Below, piece after piece: positions 55,162 through 63,886 of a stretch of DNA of 64,000 nucleotides. Both the position numbers and the translations under genes were made by a program. This stretch comes from Cellulomonas chitinilytica. Its GTDB lineage: Bacteria; Actinomycetota; Actinomycetes; Actinomycetales; Cellulomonadaceae. Below the pieces are notes generated by a model. It did no database searches. It worked only from the letters and a program-made list of their open reading frames with translations, and had not been told where the DNA came from. How positions within the stretch are numbered: position 1 is the stretch's first letter; the number at the start of each line of letters is the position of its first letter. The stretch spans positions 485,495-549,494 of the forward strand of contig NZ_BONK01000001.1 of the NCBI RefSeq assembly GCF_016862675.1, in the 5' to 3' direction.

Positions 55162-55244
55162 TTCGATCTGGAGTACCCACGAGCGGCCTGAGCTGCGGAA
55201 ATACATGCTGGTAGTTCATCCACCGCCAGCTCAACGGCCCCCCT

Positions 55245-55265
55245 GCTGACCACACGCTGACCACG
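55245..55265 (+). repeat. Tandem GCTGACCAC repeats, left end
   Basis: GCTGACCACA directly followed by CGCTGACCAC. The same tandem pair occurs at 61250-61270 near the right end, in the same orientation. They are probable arm-type binding sites of the integrase or excisionase. Confidence 0.6.
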
Positions 55266-55488
55266 CTCTGCCCAAGGAGCATCATCTGAGCTCCGTCAGC
55301 GGCGGTCAGCCGGCGCATTGAATCTGACATAGGGCTGGGTGCACACCACCCTCGGCAACGGGCGCACGAAGCCCACCAATATGAGGACGCACTCGCCTGC
55401 GACCGGCCCCCCGTCCGCTCTGCCAGCCCAGGCGGGCCGAGCCGGAAGCTGCACGATCAAGGTAGCTAGCCGGTGGGGGCGGCTTCGA

Positions 55489-55494
55489 TACTCT
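55489..55494 (+). promoter_or_regulatory. Likely -10 box of a leaderless transcript
   Basis: TACTCT ends 6 bases before the ATG at 55501, with no ribosome-binding site. Confidence 0.6.
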
Positions 55495-55500
55495 CCGACG

Positions 55501-58242
55501 ATGAGACCGCGACGCCGGGAGCAGATTGCCAGTCGCGTCGTCGCGGCCACTTCGGACGCGTACGAGGGCTTCCTGCGGCGGAAGTGGATCATTGTGGGTG
55601 CGGCCGCCACCTCAGTTGCACTGCTGCTGGGTGCACCCGCGCGACTCGACTTCCTCCGGGATCTGGCACCCCGAGCTGACGAAGCCGCCTTGACCATTTG
55701 GCAAGTTCACGCCGCTTTCATATCGATCAGCTTCGCTGGCATATCAATCGCCTTTCAGGTACTCGCGGAGCCGCCATTGACCGCTGGTCCTGCGCGCCGC
55801 GCCGTAATCGACTACATACGCTATCCGAACCTACTCGCGCAGGGAATTCTTGCCGACCTCATCATCGGAACGGTTGCCATCTGGCTCCGGAGCGACGTCA
55901 ATATCGCAGTCACATTCTGCCTTGTCTTTGTACCTTCGGTTCTTGTCGCCGGGCTCGCCTATTTCCGATTGTCGACGCTTTTTGCGCATCCCCACATGCT
56001 CGAGGGCTTGACAGTCGACGATCTGAAACGCCGCACTGCACGCGCTTTGGAAAGAATCGGAAGTCCCTCCGAAAGCGATCTAGCATTCGCTAAGGCCGTG
56101 CACGACAAAGAATTCCTAAGAACCAGTTTTGCTCAGGACGCGGGCCAGAGAATCTTCCGCAGCGTCCGCCACACCGGGACTACCGGAATCGTAGACGGTG
56201 TCCGCATTGCCGCCCTCGAACGAGTAGCCAACACTCTCGACTCGGCCGCCCTTGCCGTCTCGGCGGTCGAGTCATCGCCCGAGACCGCCTCCGCCGAAAG
56301 CACAATAATCATTGTGCGGATCGCACCGGGCGACCGTGTTTATTCTGGAACCGTCCTGATGCACGTCCTGTTTCCCTCGTCGGAGCGGGGGCGTGATGCG
56401 TGGCCCGCGCTTGCAAACGAACTATCGAAATCGATCGTAGTTTCGACCACCAAGATCGACGCGCGGGAACTGCTCGAACTAGAACTTTCGGAACTCCAGG
56501 ACTCGATTGTTGGTGCAATTTCGGATCGCAGGATCGCCAGAGTTCAGCGGGGTTTTGGGTACTACAATGATGTGCTCGAGGAAGTGGCCGCATACCGACC
56601 GCAACAGGAGTTTGCGCTTCGGCCGAGCTGGCGATGGCTGGAACAACAGTCCTGGGAGATCGACGACGCCGCTGCCGCGGGAAACAGGCGTACCGCGATG
56701 GTAGCCATTGATTCAGCGATGTCACGGAGCATGCGAGCCGTAGAACGCGACGATGTCGAGGCATTGAGGGCTGCCCTCAGGACATACGCCCATGTCTGGG
56801 AGGGTGTCCTGCTCCTGCGAACTGATGACGTTCGGTACTCGAAGGAGCACCTTCTTGTGTCGCTGCAGAACCTTTGCGAGTTCTATATCCCTAGTCGTTC
56901 CTTGTCCAGTTCACCGAAGGTGTCGTCGGCCAACGCGTGCGTGTGGGTATTCGTAGATCTGGCGAAGTCGGCCCTAGACGCTGGGGCTCAACTCGATGCT
57001 GAGCGCGCGATGGCATACATGGGAGGCCTCTTCCAGTTTGGTCACGATGAGTTCAAGGAGTCGCGAAAGCACGTGGCTGCCGGACTTCTCGCCTTGGGCG
57101 GCTGGATCTTGTACTCAAGAGAGAGGCAAAACGAGCTCGACAAAGCGAAACTGTCGAGCATCCTGGAGAGGCTTGAGGGTTTGCCGATCTTCGAGGGCTT
57201 GCTTCTTTTGGATGAGCGCAGCGAGGACCTGGGGAGTTGGCGCTTTTGGGAACTTCGCGAAAGTCTGCCGTTTGCAGTGACCACAATGTCTCTGCACGGT
57301 TTCGCGATACGGTTTGGCTTGCTCGCCATGAGGCACGAGGCGGCTCCCAGGATCAATAGTGATGATGACTTCAGCCTGCTACAACGCCTGGTCGGTGAAT
57401 CATCCAATCTTGCGGATCATTGGCCGAGCGACGTGGCACGAGACTCGGGTGTCGTGGGCGCAGTCGACCGGTTCAACGCTGCTCTCGCTGCCTGGGAAAC
57501 CCGGCAACAGGCCGAGGAGGCCGCGATGGGCCTGGACGAAGAGCGGGTTCAGCGATTTGTGTCGAGCTTCGCCACCGCACTCGTAAGTCCGCGCCGACTC
57601 TCCGACTGGTTCCTTGCCGCAGATGGGCGGTTTGACTTTTCTGCCGACGAGGCGAAATTCTTGTACCTCAATGTGCTTGTTCCGAAGTTCTACTTCATTG
57701 ATTCTCCTCGCGCGTGGGCTAACCCGGACGATTTAGCGCGCGGCCTAGCGGGCGCGATTGTTCGTGGCGAGGACTCGAGCATTATTGCTCTTTGTCGGGA
57801 AGTCGGCGCGGTAACTTCGACAACGCTCGCCGAACTTACGGATCGTCTGCTCGAGACAATCGTATCGATGGCGCGACCTTTTGTGATACTGATGAACTCT
57901 GGCGAGGTAATGTACGAGTTGGCGATGGATCACCAGGGTGACACGGTCAAGATCGGAGATGCGGACATCCCTGCTTTCGCTCTATTCGACGTCGAGTCGG
58001 ACGAGCACGTTCTCGTTGTCGATTTGGAGGCTGCACCCGCCTTGGAGCGGAAAGCGGAGATGAAAGCCGGAATGACGCCGCTCGATGGATTGGACGTCGC
58101 AGTTGGCGTATTCGATGAAGGCTCGCGTAGCAAGTCCACCGGAGAGCCGGAAGTGCGAATCGAGACCGGTGAACGCCTGCGTTGGCACATGCCGCCAGCC
58201 GCTGCGGCGCACTTCTTCAAGGTTGCTGACTCGACCTGGTAG
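55501..58242 (+). CDS. Element cargo: 913-aa membrane protein of unknown function
   Basis: I recognise no family. Residues about 20-160 hold four hydrophobic helices (KWIIVGAAATSVALLLG, LTIWQVHAAFISISFAGISI, ILADLIIGTVAIWL, VTFCLVFVPSVLVAGLAYF). About 750 mostly helical residues follow, without a visible nuclease, ATPase or kinase motif. The codon use is markedly richer in A/T than the surrounding genes, so it was probably acquired with the element. Start at 55501: a TACTCT box six bases upstream. As cargo of a small integrated element, a defence or membrane-effector role is possible but unproven. The frame is intact over its whole length. Confidence 0.8.
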   Translation: MRPRRREQIASRVVAATSDAYEGFLRRKWIIVGAAATSVALLLGAPARLDFLRDLAPRADEAALTIWQVHAAFISISFAGISIAFQVLAEPPLTAGPARRAVIDYIRYPNLLAQGILADLIIGTVAIWLRSDVNIAVTFCLVFVPSVLVAGLAYFRLSTLFAHPHMLEGLTVDDLKRRTARALERIGSPSESDLAFAKAVHDKEFLRTSFAQDAGQRIFRSVRHTGTTGIVDGVRIAALERVANTLDSAALAVSAVESSPETASAESTIIIVRIAPGDRVYSGTVLMHVLFPSSERGRDAWPALANELSKSIVVSTTKIDARELLELELSELQDSIVGAISDRRIARVQRGFGYYNDVLEEVAAYRPQQEFALRPSWRWLEQQSWEIDDAAAAGNRRTAMVAIDSAMSRSMRAVERDDVEALRAALRTYAHVWEGVLLLRTDDVRYSKEHLLVSLQNLCEFYIPSRSLSSSPKVSSANACVWVFVDLAKSALDAGAQLDAERAMAYMGGLFQFGHDEFKESRKHVAAGLLALGGWILYSRERQNELDKAKLSSILERLEGLPIFEGLLLLDERSEDLGSWRFWELRESLPFAVTTMSLHGFAIRFGLLAMRHEAAPRINSDDDFSLLQRLVGESSNLADHWPSDVARDSGVVGAVDRFNAALAAWETRQQAEEAAMGLDEERVQRFVSSFATALVSPRRLSDWFLAADGRFDFSADEAKFLYLNVLVPKFYFIDSPRAWANPDDLARGLAGAIVRGEDSSIIALCREVGAVTSTTLAELTDRLLETIVSMARPFVILMNSGEVMYELAMDHQGDTVKIGDADIPAFALFDVESDEHVLVVDLEAAPALERKAEMKAGMTPLDGLDVAVGVFDEGSRSKSTGEPEVRIETGERLRWHMPPAAAAHFFKVADSTW

Positions 58243-58519
58243 TCGGCCATTCGGCGAGTGGCTTCCGCCGATCTGGGCTCCGCGGGAGGCGAGCGGCGCA
58301 GGCAGCTCAAGAGGCCTGGGCCGGACGTACCGCCCAGTTGAAGGCGCCGCAACAGCCACGCCGTGCAAGAAGAGTCGGCCTGTGATGGATGGTTCCAGGG
58401 AGCGACCGCGCTACTGGCGCCGACGCCGTGAACGGGTCGTCAACTTGCTCCACCAGTGCGAGGAGCTGGATTCACGGCCGATGCCTGCACCGCCGTGTCC
58501 CAAGCTGCGCACTCTGTGG
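58243..58519. other. No clear gene
   Basis: Short GC-rich stretch between the cargo gene and the relaxase remnant. One open frame continues into the remnant but its first 40 residues are not relaxase-like. Confidence 0.4.
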
Positions 58520-59408
58520 CGGTTCAGCCAGCCGTGGGAGGCCCACGCCACCCTCGAGCTGCGTCACAGCGACCCTGCCGCCTTGGACGCCTACATCCGG
58601 CACGGCCGAATCAGCCACGGCCTCCACGACGACATGCTCGACGACGCCCTCACCGCGGCCGCCGAAGCCGAGGCGCAGGGCCGGGTCGTGCTGCTCGCGG
58701 CCGCGGACCGGCGCACGGTTAACGAACTCAACGCCCGCAGCCGCGCCGAACACGTCCGCACCGGCACCGTTCGCACCACCGGCATCACCTTGAGCGACGG
58801 ACTTACCGGCGGCGTCGGCGATCGCATAGTGACCCGTCGCAACAACCGGCGGCTGCGCACCAGCGACGGGTTCGTCCGGAACTGCGACCTCTCTGGCAGA
58901 TCACCGCCGTCCTGCCCGACGGCGGCCTGCGCGTCCGGGCCGCCGGCGACCGAGCCAGCGGGACGCTGCGCCTTCCCGCGGCGTACGTCGCCGAGTCCGT
59001 CGAGCTCGGCTACGCCACCACCACCGCCCGCAGCCAAGGCATGACCGTCGACGAGACCCACACGGTCATCACCGCCGGCATGGGCCGCGAAGACCTCTAC
59101 GTCGCCGTCACCCGCGGCCGCGACCTCACCGCCTCTACGTCGCCACCGACCGACCCGACCCCGATTGCCTCCCGGGCAGCGAACCCGACGGCCCCAGAGA
59201 ACTGCTCGACCGCATCCTCGCCACGACGCACGCCGAAGCGTCGGCCACCGAGACCTGGGCGGCCCATCACCCGGAGAGCGCAGAGCCGCCGTTGCCGATC
59301 ACCCCTCCACAACCCGTCATCCCGCCGCTGCGTCCACCGATCAGGCGCAGCCCATTGACGCCCCCAACCAGCCCGAGTCCCGGTGGACCTGTGCTGGAGC
59401 GGTGGTGA
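58520..59408 (+). pseudogene. Remnant of a TraA/TrwC-type (MobF) relaxase-helicase
   Basis: The reading frame from QPWEAHATLELRHSDPA through GDRIVTRRNNRRL is like the helicase part of TraA relaxases. A two-base insertion near 58888 (GACCTCTCTGG for GACCTCTGG) moves the frame to WQITAVLPDGGLRVRAAGD and ARSQGMTVDETHTVITAGMG. A one-base loss near 59126 moves it again to RLYVATDRPDPDCLPGSEP. The N-terminal relaxase half is missing. It is therefore a twice-frameshifted, truncated gene. Confidence 0.82.
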
Positions 59409-59443
59409 CCGCAAGTCCGTCAACGCACGCAAGGAGATCGATC

Positions 59444-59662
59444 ATGACGACAACCACGCAGCCCGACACGACAGCACCCGCCATCACCGCCCGTCGGCGG
59501 TACTACCGCGTCAAGGACGCGGCAGCCGTCCTCGGGGTTCCCGTCCGGACGCTCAGCCACCTGGCCGAGACCGAGCAGATCCCCTGCCGCCGGCTCGGCA
59601 CCGTCATCCTCATCCCGGCCTCGTGGGTCGATCGGGAGCCCGCGCAGCCGCGCCGACGCTGA
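59444..59662 (+). CDS. Excisionase-like HTH protein
   Basis: 72 aa with RYYRVKDAAAVLGVPVRTLS and a following RRLGTVILIPASWVDR, the MerR/excisionase-type winged HTH. AAGGAG precedes the ATG. The TGA overlaps the ATG of the integrase by one base (TGATG), so the two are co-translated. It likely binds near the element ends and directs excision. Confidence 0.85.
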   Translation: MTTTTQPDTTAPAITARRRYYRVKDAAAVLGVPVRTLSHLAETEQIPCRRLGTVILIPASWVDREPAQPRRR

Positions 59663-60978
59663 TGTCCGTCACCCGGCGAACACTCCCCTCGGGCAAGGTG
59701 ACCTGGCGCGCGAAGGTCTTCTTCGAGCACCGGGTCATCGCCGAGAAGTCGTTCCAGCGCAAAACCGACGCCAAGTACTGGGAGGCCGACCAGCTGGTCA
59801 AGCTCCAGAGCGGCACCTGGATCGATCCGACGCGCGGTCGGGTGTCGTTCGGGTCGCTCGCCGAGGAGTGGCAGGGCTCGCGCGAGCGCCTCGCGGTCCG
59901 GAGCCAGGAGACGACGCGATTCCTGCTCGACTCCTACGTCATCCCTGTCCTCGGGCGCTTTCCCATCGCCGTCATCTCCGCGACTGACGTCGAGCGGGTG
60001 CTGACGTCGATGACGGCCCGCGGACTGTTGACGGCCACCCGGCGCCGTGTCCTGTCCGTCATCCGGCTGGTCCTCGACTACGCCGTGCGCGACCGACGGA
60101 TCTCGGTCAACGTCGCCCGCTCGATCCCGCTGCCTAAGGGCACGACCAAGCGCGAGCCGCACTGGCTACGCGCGGAGCAGCTCGGCAAGCTCGCCGACGC
60201 CATGCCACCGAACTGCCGGCCGGTCGTGCTCTTCCTCGGCCTGGCCGGCTGCCGCTTCTCGGAGATGTGCGCGCTCCGGGTCGACGACGTCGTCCAGACA
60301 CCGCACGGCCTCGGCGTGCGGATCCACCGGGCTGCCCCGCAGTCCAAGAAGACGAGCGGCGCGGTGTTCGGTCCGACGAAGACGCACCAGACCCGCACCG
60401 TGCCGGTCCCGCCGACGCTCGAGACCTACGTGCGAGAACGGATCGAGAATGCGCCGTCGGGTTCGTACCTGTTCCCGAGCCCGACGGGAGCGATCTGGAC
60501 CAACACGAACTTCCGGGTCCGTTCCCGCTGGACCGAGACGACGCAGTCAGTGGGCCTCGCCGGCACGACGATCCACGACCTCCGCCACACCGCGGCCTCG
60601 CTACTCATCGCCGCCGGCGCCGACGTAAAGGCGGTCCAAATGATCCTCGGCCACGCCACCGCGACGATGACGATGGATCTCTACGGCCACCTGTTCTCCG
60701 ACGCACCGTGGGTGGCGATGGAGCGGATGCCGATGTCCCCGGTCCGGGGACAACACCCCAATGACGCGGAGCCGCCAGCGTCTTCGTCATGCCCCTGTCA
60801 GTCGCAGCGACCTCTCCCGACGGTCGATTTGTCGGCGTCGCGCATGGCACCACCGAGGAAGCGTTGTCAGACCTCATGGACGAGCTGCAGCACCGCGGGA
60901 TGGGCTACTTCGAGCTTCAAGACGCCGCGGCCATGTGGCCGATGCTCACGGTGGGCATTGCGGGGACTCAGGCCGTGA
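59662..60978 (+). CDS. Tyrosine-type integrase
   Basis: 438 aa. SAM-like N-terminal domain with FGSLAEEWQGSRERLAVRSQE, then the catalytic set Arg198 (GCRFSEMCALR), His305-Asp-Leu-Arg308-His, His331 (LGHATATM) and Tyr341 (DLYGHLF). It recombines the 62-bp att sites at tRNA-Arg. The last about 63 residues (after residue 375) are Cys/Ser/Arg-rich and overlap the Imm1-like gene in another frame. That suggests the original stop was lost by a frameshift or mutation. Confidence 0.93.
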   Translation: MSVTRRTLPSGKVTWRAKVFFEHRVIAEKSFQRKTDAKYWEADQLVKLQSGTWIDPTRGRVSFGSLAEEWQGSRERLAVRSQETTRFLLDSYVIPVLGRFPIAVISATDVERVLTSMTARGLLTATRRRVLSVIRLVLDYAVRDRRISVNVARSIPLPKGTTKREPHWLRAEQLGKLADAMPPNCRPVVLFLGLAGCRFSEMCALRVDDVVQTPHGLGVRIHRAAPQSKKTSGAVFGPTKTHQTRTVPVPPTLETYVRERIENAPSGSYLFPSPTGAIWTNTNFRVRSRWTETTQSVGLAGTTIHDLRHTAASLLIAAGADVKAVQMILGHATATMTMDLYGHLFSDAPWVAMERMPMSPVRGQHPNDAEPPASSSCPCQSQRPLPTVDLSASRMAPPRKRCQTSWTSCSTAGWATSSFKTPRPCGRCSRWALRGLRP

Positions 60979-61181
60979 TCCACCTTTTCGAGGACGCCGA
61001 CTCCGTCTCCCTCTTGCAGGGCGCGGGAGCTTCTTCGCCCCAAGCCGTCGACGTGCCGATCATGGGTGAGCTGGCGACCTTCGACGGCGCTTTCGCCCTC
61101 TCGCTCGATACCGCCCGGCAAGTCGTCCAGGATTTCGTTCGCGGAAGCCTCCCAGACGCGCTGGTGTGGCGTCGCCTGTGA
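60789..61181 (+). CDS. Imm1-like immunity protein
   Basis: 130 aa, in a different frame from the integrase tail. It shows the Imm1 pattern: AAMWPMLTVGIAGTQAVIHLFED in the middle and a final TARQVVQDFVRGSLPDALVW. Imm1 proteins protect against polymorphic toxins, typically nuclease or deaminase types. No toxin gene is beside it, so it is an orphan. The overlap with the integrase tail is 190 bp. The ATG has no strong ribosome-binding site. Confidence 0.68.
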   Translation: MPLSVAATSPDGRFVGVAHGTTEEALSDLMDELQHRGMGYFELQDAAAMWPMLTVGIAGTQAVIHLFEDADSVSLLQGAGASSPQAVDVPIMGELATFDGAFALSLDTARQVVQDFVRGSLPDALVWRRL

Positions 61182-61321
61182 CAGTCGCCACCGGGGATAC
61201 CCAGGGGCCATCCCCGCGCTGACTGCGGTGAGGCTCGGCGCTCGGGACTGCTGACCACATGCTGACCACAGGGCCTCTGCAGGCACCGCGGCGGACTCAC
61301 GCGATGCAGCCATCCAGCCTG
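61182..61321. other. Right end of the element, no gene
   Basis: Only the arm-type repeats at 61250-61270 are recognised here. Confidence 0.5.
61250..61270 (+). repeat. Tandem GCTGACCAC repeats, right end
   Basis: GCTGACCACATGCTGACCAC, the same pair as at 55245-55265, in the same orientation. Confidence 0.6.
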
Positions 61322-61383
61322 TGACCTGCAACAACACACTGTGCGCCTGGGCAGATTCGAACTGCCGACACCCGCTTTAGGAG
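61322..61383. repeat. Right attachment repeat (attR)
   Basis: Second copy of the 62-bp repeat; overlaps the 3' part of the intact tRNA-Arg. Confidence 0.9.
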
Positions 61384-61414
61384 AGCGGTGCTCTATCCCC
61401 TGAGCTACAGGCGC
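61342..61414 (-). tRNA. tRNA-Arg (anticodon CCT)
   Basis: The complement gives acceptor GCGCCTG paired with CAGGCGC, D-arm AGCTCAGGGGATAGAGC, anticodon loop CTCCTAAA with CCT, and T-arm GGCAGTTCGAATCTGCC. The 3' part is duplicated at 55120-55161 by integration of the element. CCA is not encoded. It remains intact because the element restores the tRNA 3' end. Confidence 0.96.
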
Positions 61415-61525
61415 AAGAGGCCACCACCGACACGACGATGGTGCTGGGGCGACCCACTGCGATCGGCCGTTGCCGACCGGCAGAAAGGCTACCCCAGCAC
61501 CCACGGCCCCCTCGGGCACACGAGC

Positions 61526-62527
61526 TCAGACCAGTCGCCGCACCTTCCAGAAGCACCACCCCAGCACCAGCCCGGCCAGCACCAGCAGCAGCCCGGTCTC
61601 GAGGAGCTGCAGGTCCCAGAACCGCGAGGCGGGCTGGTAGGTGACGACGCTGCGCAGGTCGAGCGTCCCGATCCATTCGACGCACCCGCCCGGGGTCGTC
61701 CCGGGCCCGCACACGGTGGAGTCGGCGGGGCCGGTGAACACCGCACCTGCGGCCGTCTGCGCCTCGTTGTGGAGGATCCACGCCCCACTGAGCTGGGGGT
61801 CCATGACGATGGTGACCTCCCCGTCCTGGTTCACGAAGAACTCCTGGATGTGCTCGGTGTCCAGGGCGGTGGACCGCACGAGCGGCGGGATGAGGTGGGC
61901 CCGCACGAACAGCGGGACGACGGCCTGCACGACCGCCATGACGCCCAGGGTTGCCGCGATCGCAGGGACGGTCCGCCGCAGGAGCAGCCCGGAGGCGACG
62001 CCGACGGCGAAGGCCAGAGCCGCGTACCCGAGGGGCACCACGCCGCGGGCCCCGAAGACGAGGGGCGTGAGCCGGTTCGCGTTCGCCGTGTCCACCCGCG
62101 CAGCGGCAGTGGTCACGACCAGGCTCAGCAACCCGGCGAGCGACACGGAGGACGCACCGACGAGCGCCAGCTTCACGGCGAGCCACCGGCGCCGCGTGAT
62201 GCTCTGCGTCCAGGCGAGCCGGTAGGTGCCGGCCTCGAGCTCGCGACCGACGAGCGGCGCACCCCAGAACGCGCCGAGCAGCCCGGGCAGGAGGTACATC
62301 GCGCCGACGCCGAGCATCCAGGCGAGCCCAGGGAGGCCGGCTTTTGCGGAGCGGAGGAAGGCCGCGGTGGCGTCGGCGCACGAGGTCGAGCACGAGGCCA
62401 GTCCGCTCGACGTGTAGAGCGAGGACACCTGCTGCCACCCGAGAGCCAGCGCGAGCGCCACGACGAGGGCCACCGCGACCCCCAGCGCTGCGGAGGTGCG
62501 GAACTGCCGCCACGTCACCCAGGTCAT
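61526..62527 (-). CDS. ABC transporter permease
   Basis: 333 aa with six hydrophobic helices and a large extracytoplasmic loop between helices 5 and 6. The C-terminus reads LVLAGLVLGWCFWKVRRLV. It overlaps the ATPase stop by 4 bp (ATGA). It is the membrane partner of the ATPase; substrate unknown, possibly a drug, lipid or peptide. With GntR upstream it makes a three-gene operon of the YtrA type. Confidence 0.9.
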   Translation of the reverse strand: MTWVTWRQFRTSAALGVAVALVVALALALGWQQVSSLYTSSGLASCSTSCADATAAFLRSAKAGLPGLAWMLGVGAMYLLPGLLGAFWGAPLVGRELEAGTYRLAWTQSITRRRWLAVKLALVGASSVSLAGLLSLVVTTAAARVDTANANRLTPLVFGARGVVPLGYAALAFAVGVASGLLLRRTVPAIAATLGVMAVVQAVVPLFVRAHLIPPLVRSTALDTEHIQEFFVNQDGEVTIVMDPQLSGAWILHNEAQTAAGAVFTGPADSTVCGPGTTPGGCVEWIGTLDLRSVVTYQPASRFWDLQLLETGLLLVLAGLVLGWCFWKVRRLV

Positions 62528-63417
62528 CGTGTCGCCTCCATCGGCAGGTCGTGGGCGTCGACGACGTCCTGGCTCATGTAGGCGAGGACGAGGTCCTCGA
62601 GGTCCTCGAGGTCGAGGCTGTCGACGATCCAGGTGGGGTCGAGGACGGGTGCGGTGGACCGGACGACGAGGGTGCTCTGCCGGTCGGTGTGACCGGACGA
62701 GACGACGTCGCTGCCGGCGGGCACCGAGGAGCGGCGACGCCCGGTGAGCCGGTGGTGCGACGAGAGGAGGTCCTCGACGTCCCCGGCGACCTGCACGTGC
62801 GAGGCGCTGAGCAGCACGAGGTGGTCGCAGATCCGTTCGAGGTCGGCGACGACGTGCGAGGACAGGACGACGGTCGCGTCGTGGTCGGCGACGAACTCCA
62901 TGACGCTGCCGAGGAAGTCGCGGCGGGCGAGCGGGTCGAGGCTGGCGACGGGCTCGTCGAGCAGCAGCAGCTCGGGGCGCTTGGCCATGGCGACCGTGAG
63001 GGCGAGCTGGGCGCGCTGGCCGCCGGAGAGCCGGTCGGCGCGCTGGGCGGGGTCGAGGCCGAGGCGCTTGATGCGGTCGGCGGCGAGGGCCTGGTCCCAA
63101 CCGGGGTTGAGATGCGCCCCGAACCTGAGGTGGTCCGAGACGGTGAGCGTCGCGTACGTCGGGGTGTCCTGGGCGACGAACCCGACGCGGGCGAGCTGTT
63201 CCGGCCGCCCGCCGGGGGGCGAGCCCAGGACGCTGACGGAGCCGGTGGTGGGGGTGAGCAGCCCGGCGAGGATCTGCAGCAGCGTCGACTTGCCGGCGCC
63301 GTTGGGTCCGACGAGGCCGACGACCCGGCCGGTCGGGACCGTGACGGTGCAGTCGTCGAGGGCTTGCACGCGGCCGTACCGCTTGCCGAGCCCGACCGTC
63401 TCGATGGCGGCGGTCAT
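62524..63417 (-). CDS. ABC transporter ATP-binding protein
   Basis: 297 aa. Walker A GPNGAGKST (about 37-45), Q-loop (VGFVAQDTPTYATL), signature RLSGGQRAQLAL and Walker B PELLLLDEP are all intact. The C-terminal about 80 residues form an extra domain. It overlaps the GntR stop (ATGA) and the permease start, so the operon is translationally coupled. Confidence 0.95.
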   Translation of the reverse strand: MTAAIETVGLGKRYGRVQALDDCTVTVPTGRVVGLVGPNGAGKSTLLQILAGLLTPTTGSVSVLGSPPGGRPEQLARVGFVAQDTPTYATLTVSDHLRFGAHLNPGWDQALAADRIKRLGLDPAQRADRLSGGQRAQLALTVAMAKRPELLLLDEPVASLDPLARRDFLGSVMEFVADHDATVVLSSHVVADLERICDHLVLLSASHVQVAGDVEDLLSSHHRLTGRRRSSVPAGSDVVSSGHTDRQSTLVVRSTAPVLDPTWIVDSLDLEDLEDLVLAYMSQDVVDAHDLPMEATR

Positions 63418-63803
63418 GCGGGTTCACCGACCATCGCGCGGAACGTGCTGCGGAACACGGCTTCGATGCCTTCGGCGTCGAGGCCGGCGGCGCGGGCGTG
63501 CTCGAGCCAGGCGGTGAGCTCCTCGCGGAGCGCGTCGTGGGCGGCGCGGGTCTCGTCGCCGAGGGTCGCGACGACGAACGTCCCCACCCCCTGCTTCGCG
63601 GCGACGAGCCCCTCGTACTCGAGCTCGCGGTACGCCTTGGAGACGGTGTTCGGGTTGATCGCAAGGGCCCCGACGACCTCCTTGACGGTCGGCAGCTGGT
63701 CACCGACGCGCAGGACGCCGAGGCGCAGGGCGTGCCGGACCTGCTGGATGAGCTGGAGGTACGGGGCGACGCCCGAGCGGGCGTCCAGGTGGAACTCGAT
63801 CAT
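63414..63803 (-). CDS. GntR/YtrA-family regulator
   Basis: 129 aa: a GntR winged HTH (YLQLIQQVRHALRLGVLRVGDQ, INPNTVSKAYRELEYEGLV) and a short YtrA-type helical tail. It likely represses its own ABC operon through the palindrome at 63820-63833, 17 bp upstream. The ATG at 63803 is chosen for family length. Confidence 0.93.
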   Translation of the reverse strand: MIEFHLDARSGVAPYLQLIQQVRHALRLGVLRVGDQLPTVKEVVGALAINPNTVSKAYRELEYEGLVAAKQGVGTFVVATLGDETRAAHDALREELTAWLEHARAAGLDAEGIEAVFRSTFRAMVGEPA

Positions 63804-63819
63804 CGGTCCGCTCCATTCC

Positions 63820-63833
63820 ACTAGATAACTAGT
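63820..63833. promoter_or_regulatory. GntR operator overlapping the promoter
   Basis: ACTAGATAACTAGT (arms ACTAG/CTAGT) in AT-rich DNA, with a TTGACA -35 on the minus strand at 63857-63862 and a TAGTTAT-like -10 overlapping the palindrome. A repressor bound here would block the ABC operon. Confidence 0.7.
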
Positions 63834-63856
63834 AGATTGAACCTGACGACGGCCCG

Positions 63857-63862
63857 TGTCAA
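63857..63862 (-). promoter_or_regulatory. -35 box of the GntR operon
   Basis: TTGACA on the minus strand, about 20 bp from the likely -10 region inside the operator. Confidence 0.55.
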
Positions 63863-63886
63863 TGGCAGTCGGCCGACAAGGTCTGC

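Larger units (their letters stand above)
55162..61383. mobile_element. Integrated element at tRNA-Arg(CCT), about 6.2 kb
   Basis: Bounded by 62-bp direct repeats, it contains a membrane protein of unknown function, a broken relaxase/helicase gene, an excisionase, a tyrosine integrase and an Imm1-like gene. The intact tRNA-Arg is at the right end. The element has no replication gene that I recognise and cannot conjugate alone because the relaxase is broken. It is best described as a small integrated cargo element or a decayed integrative mobilisable element. Confidence 0.87.
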
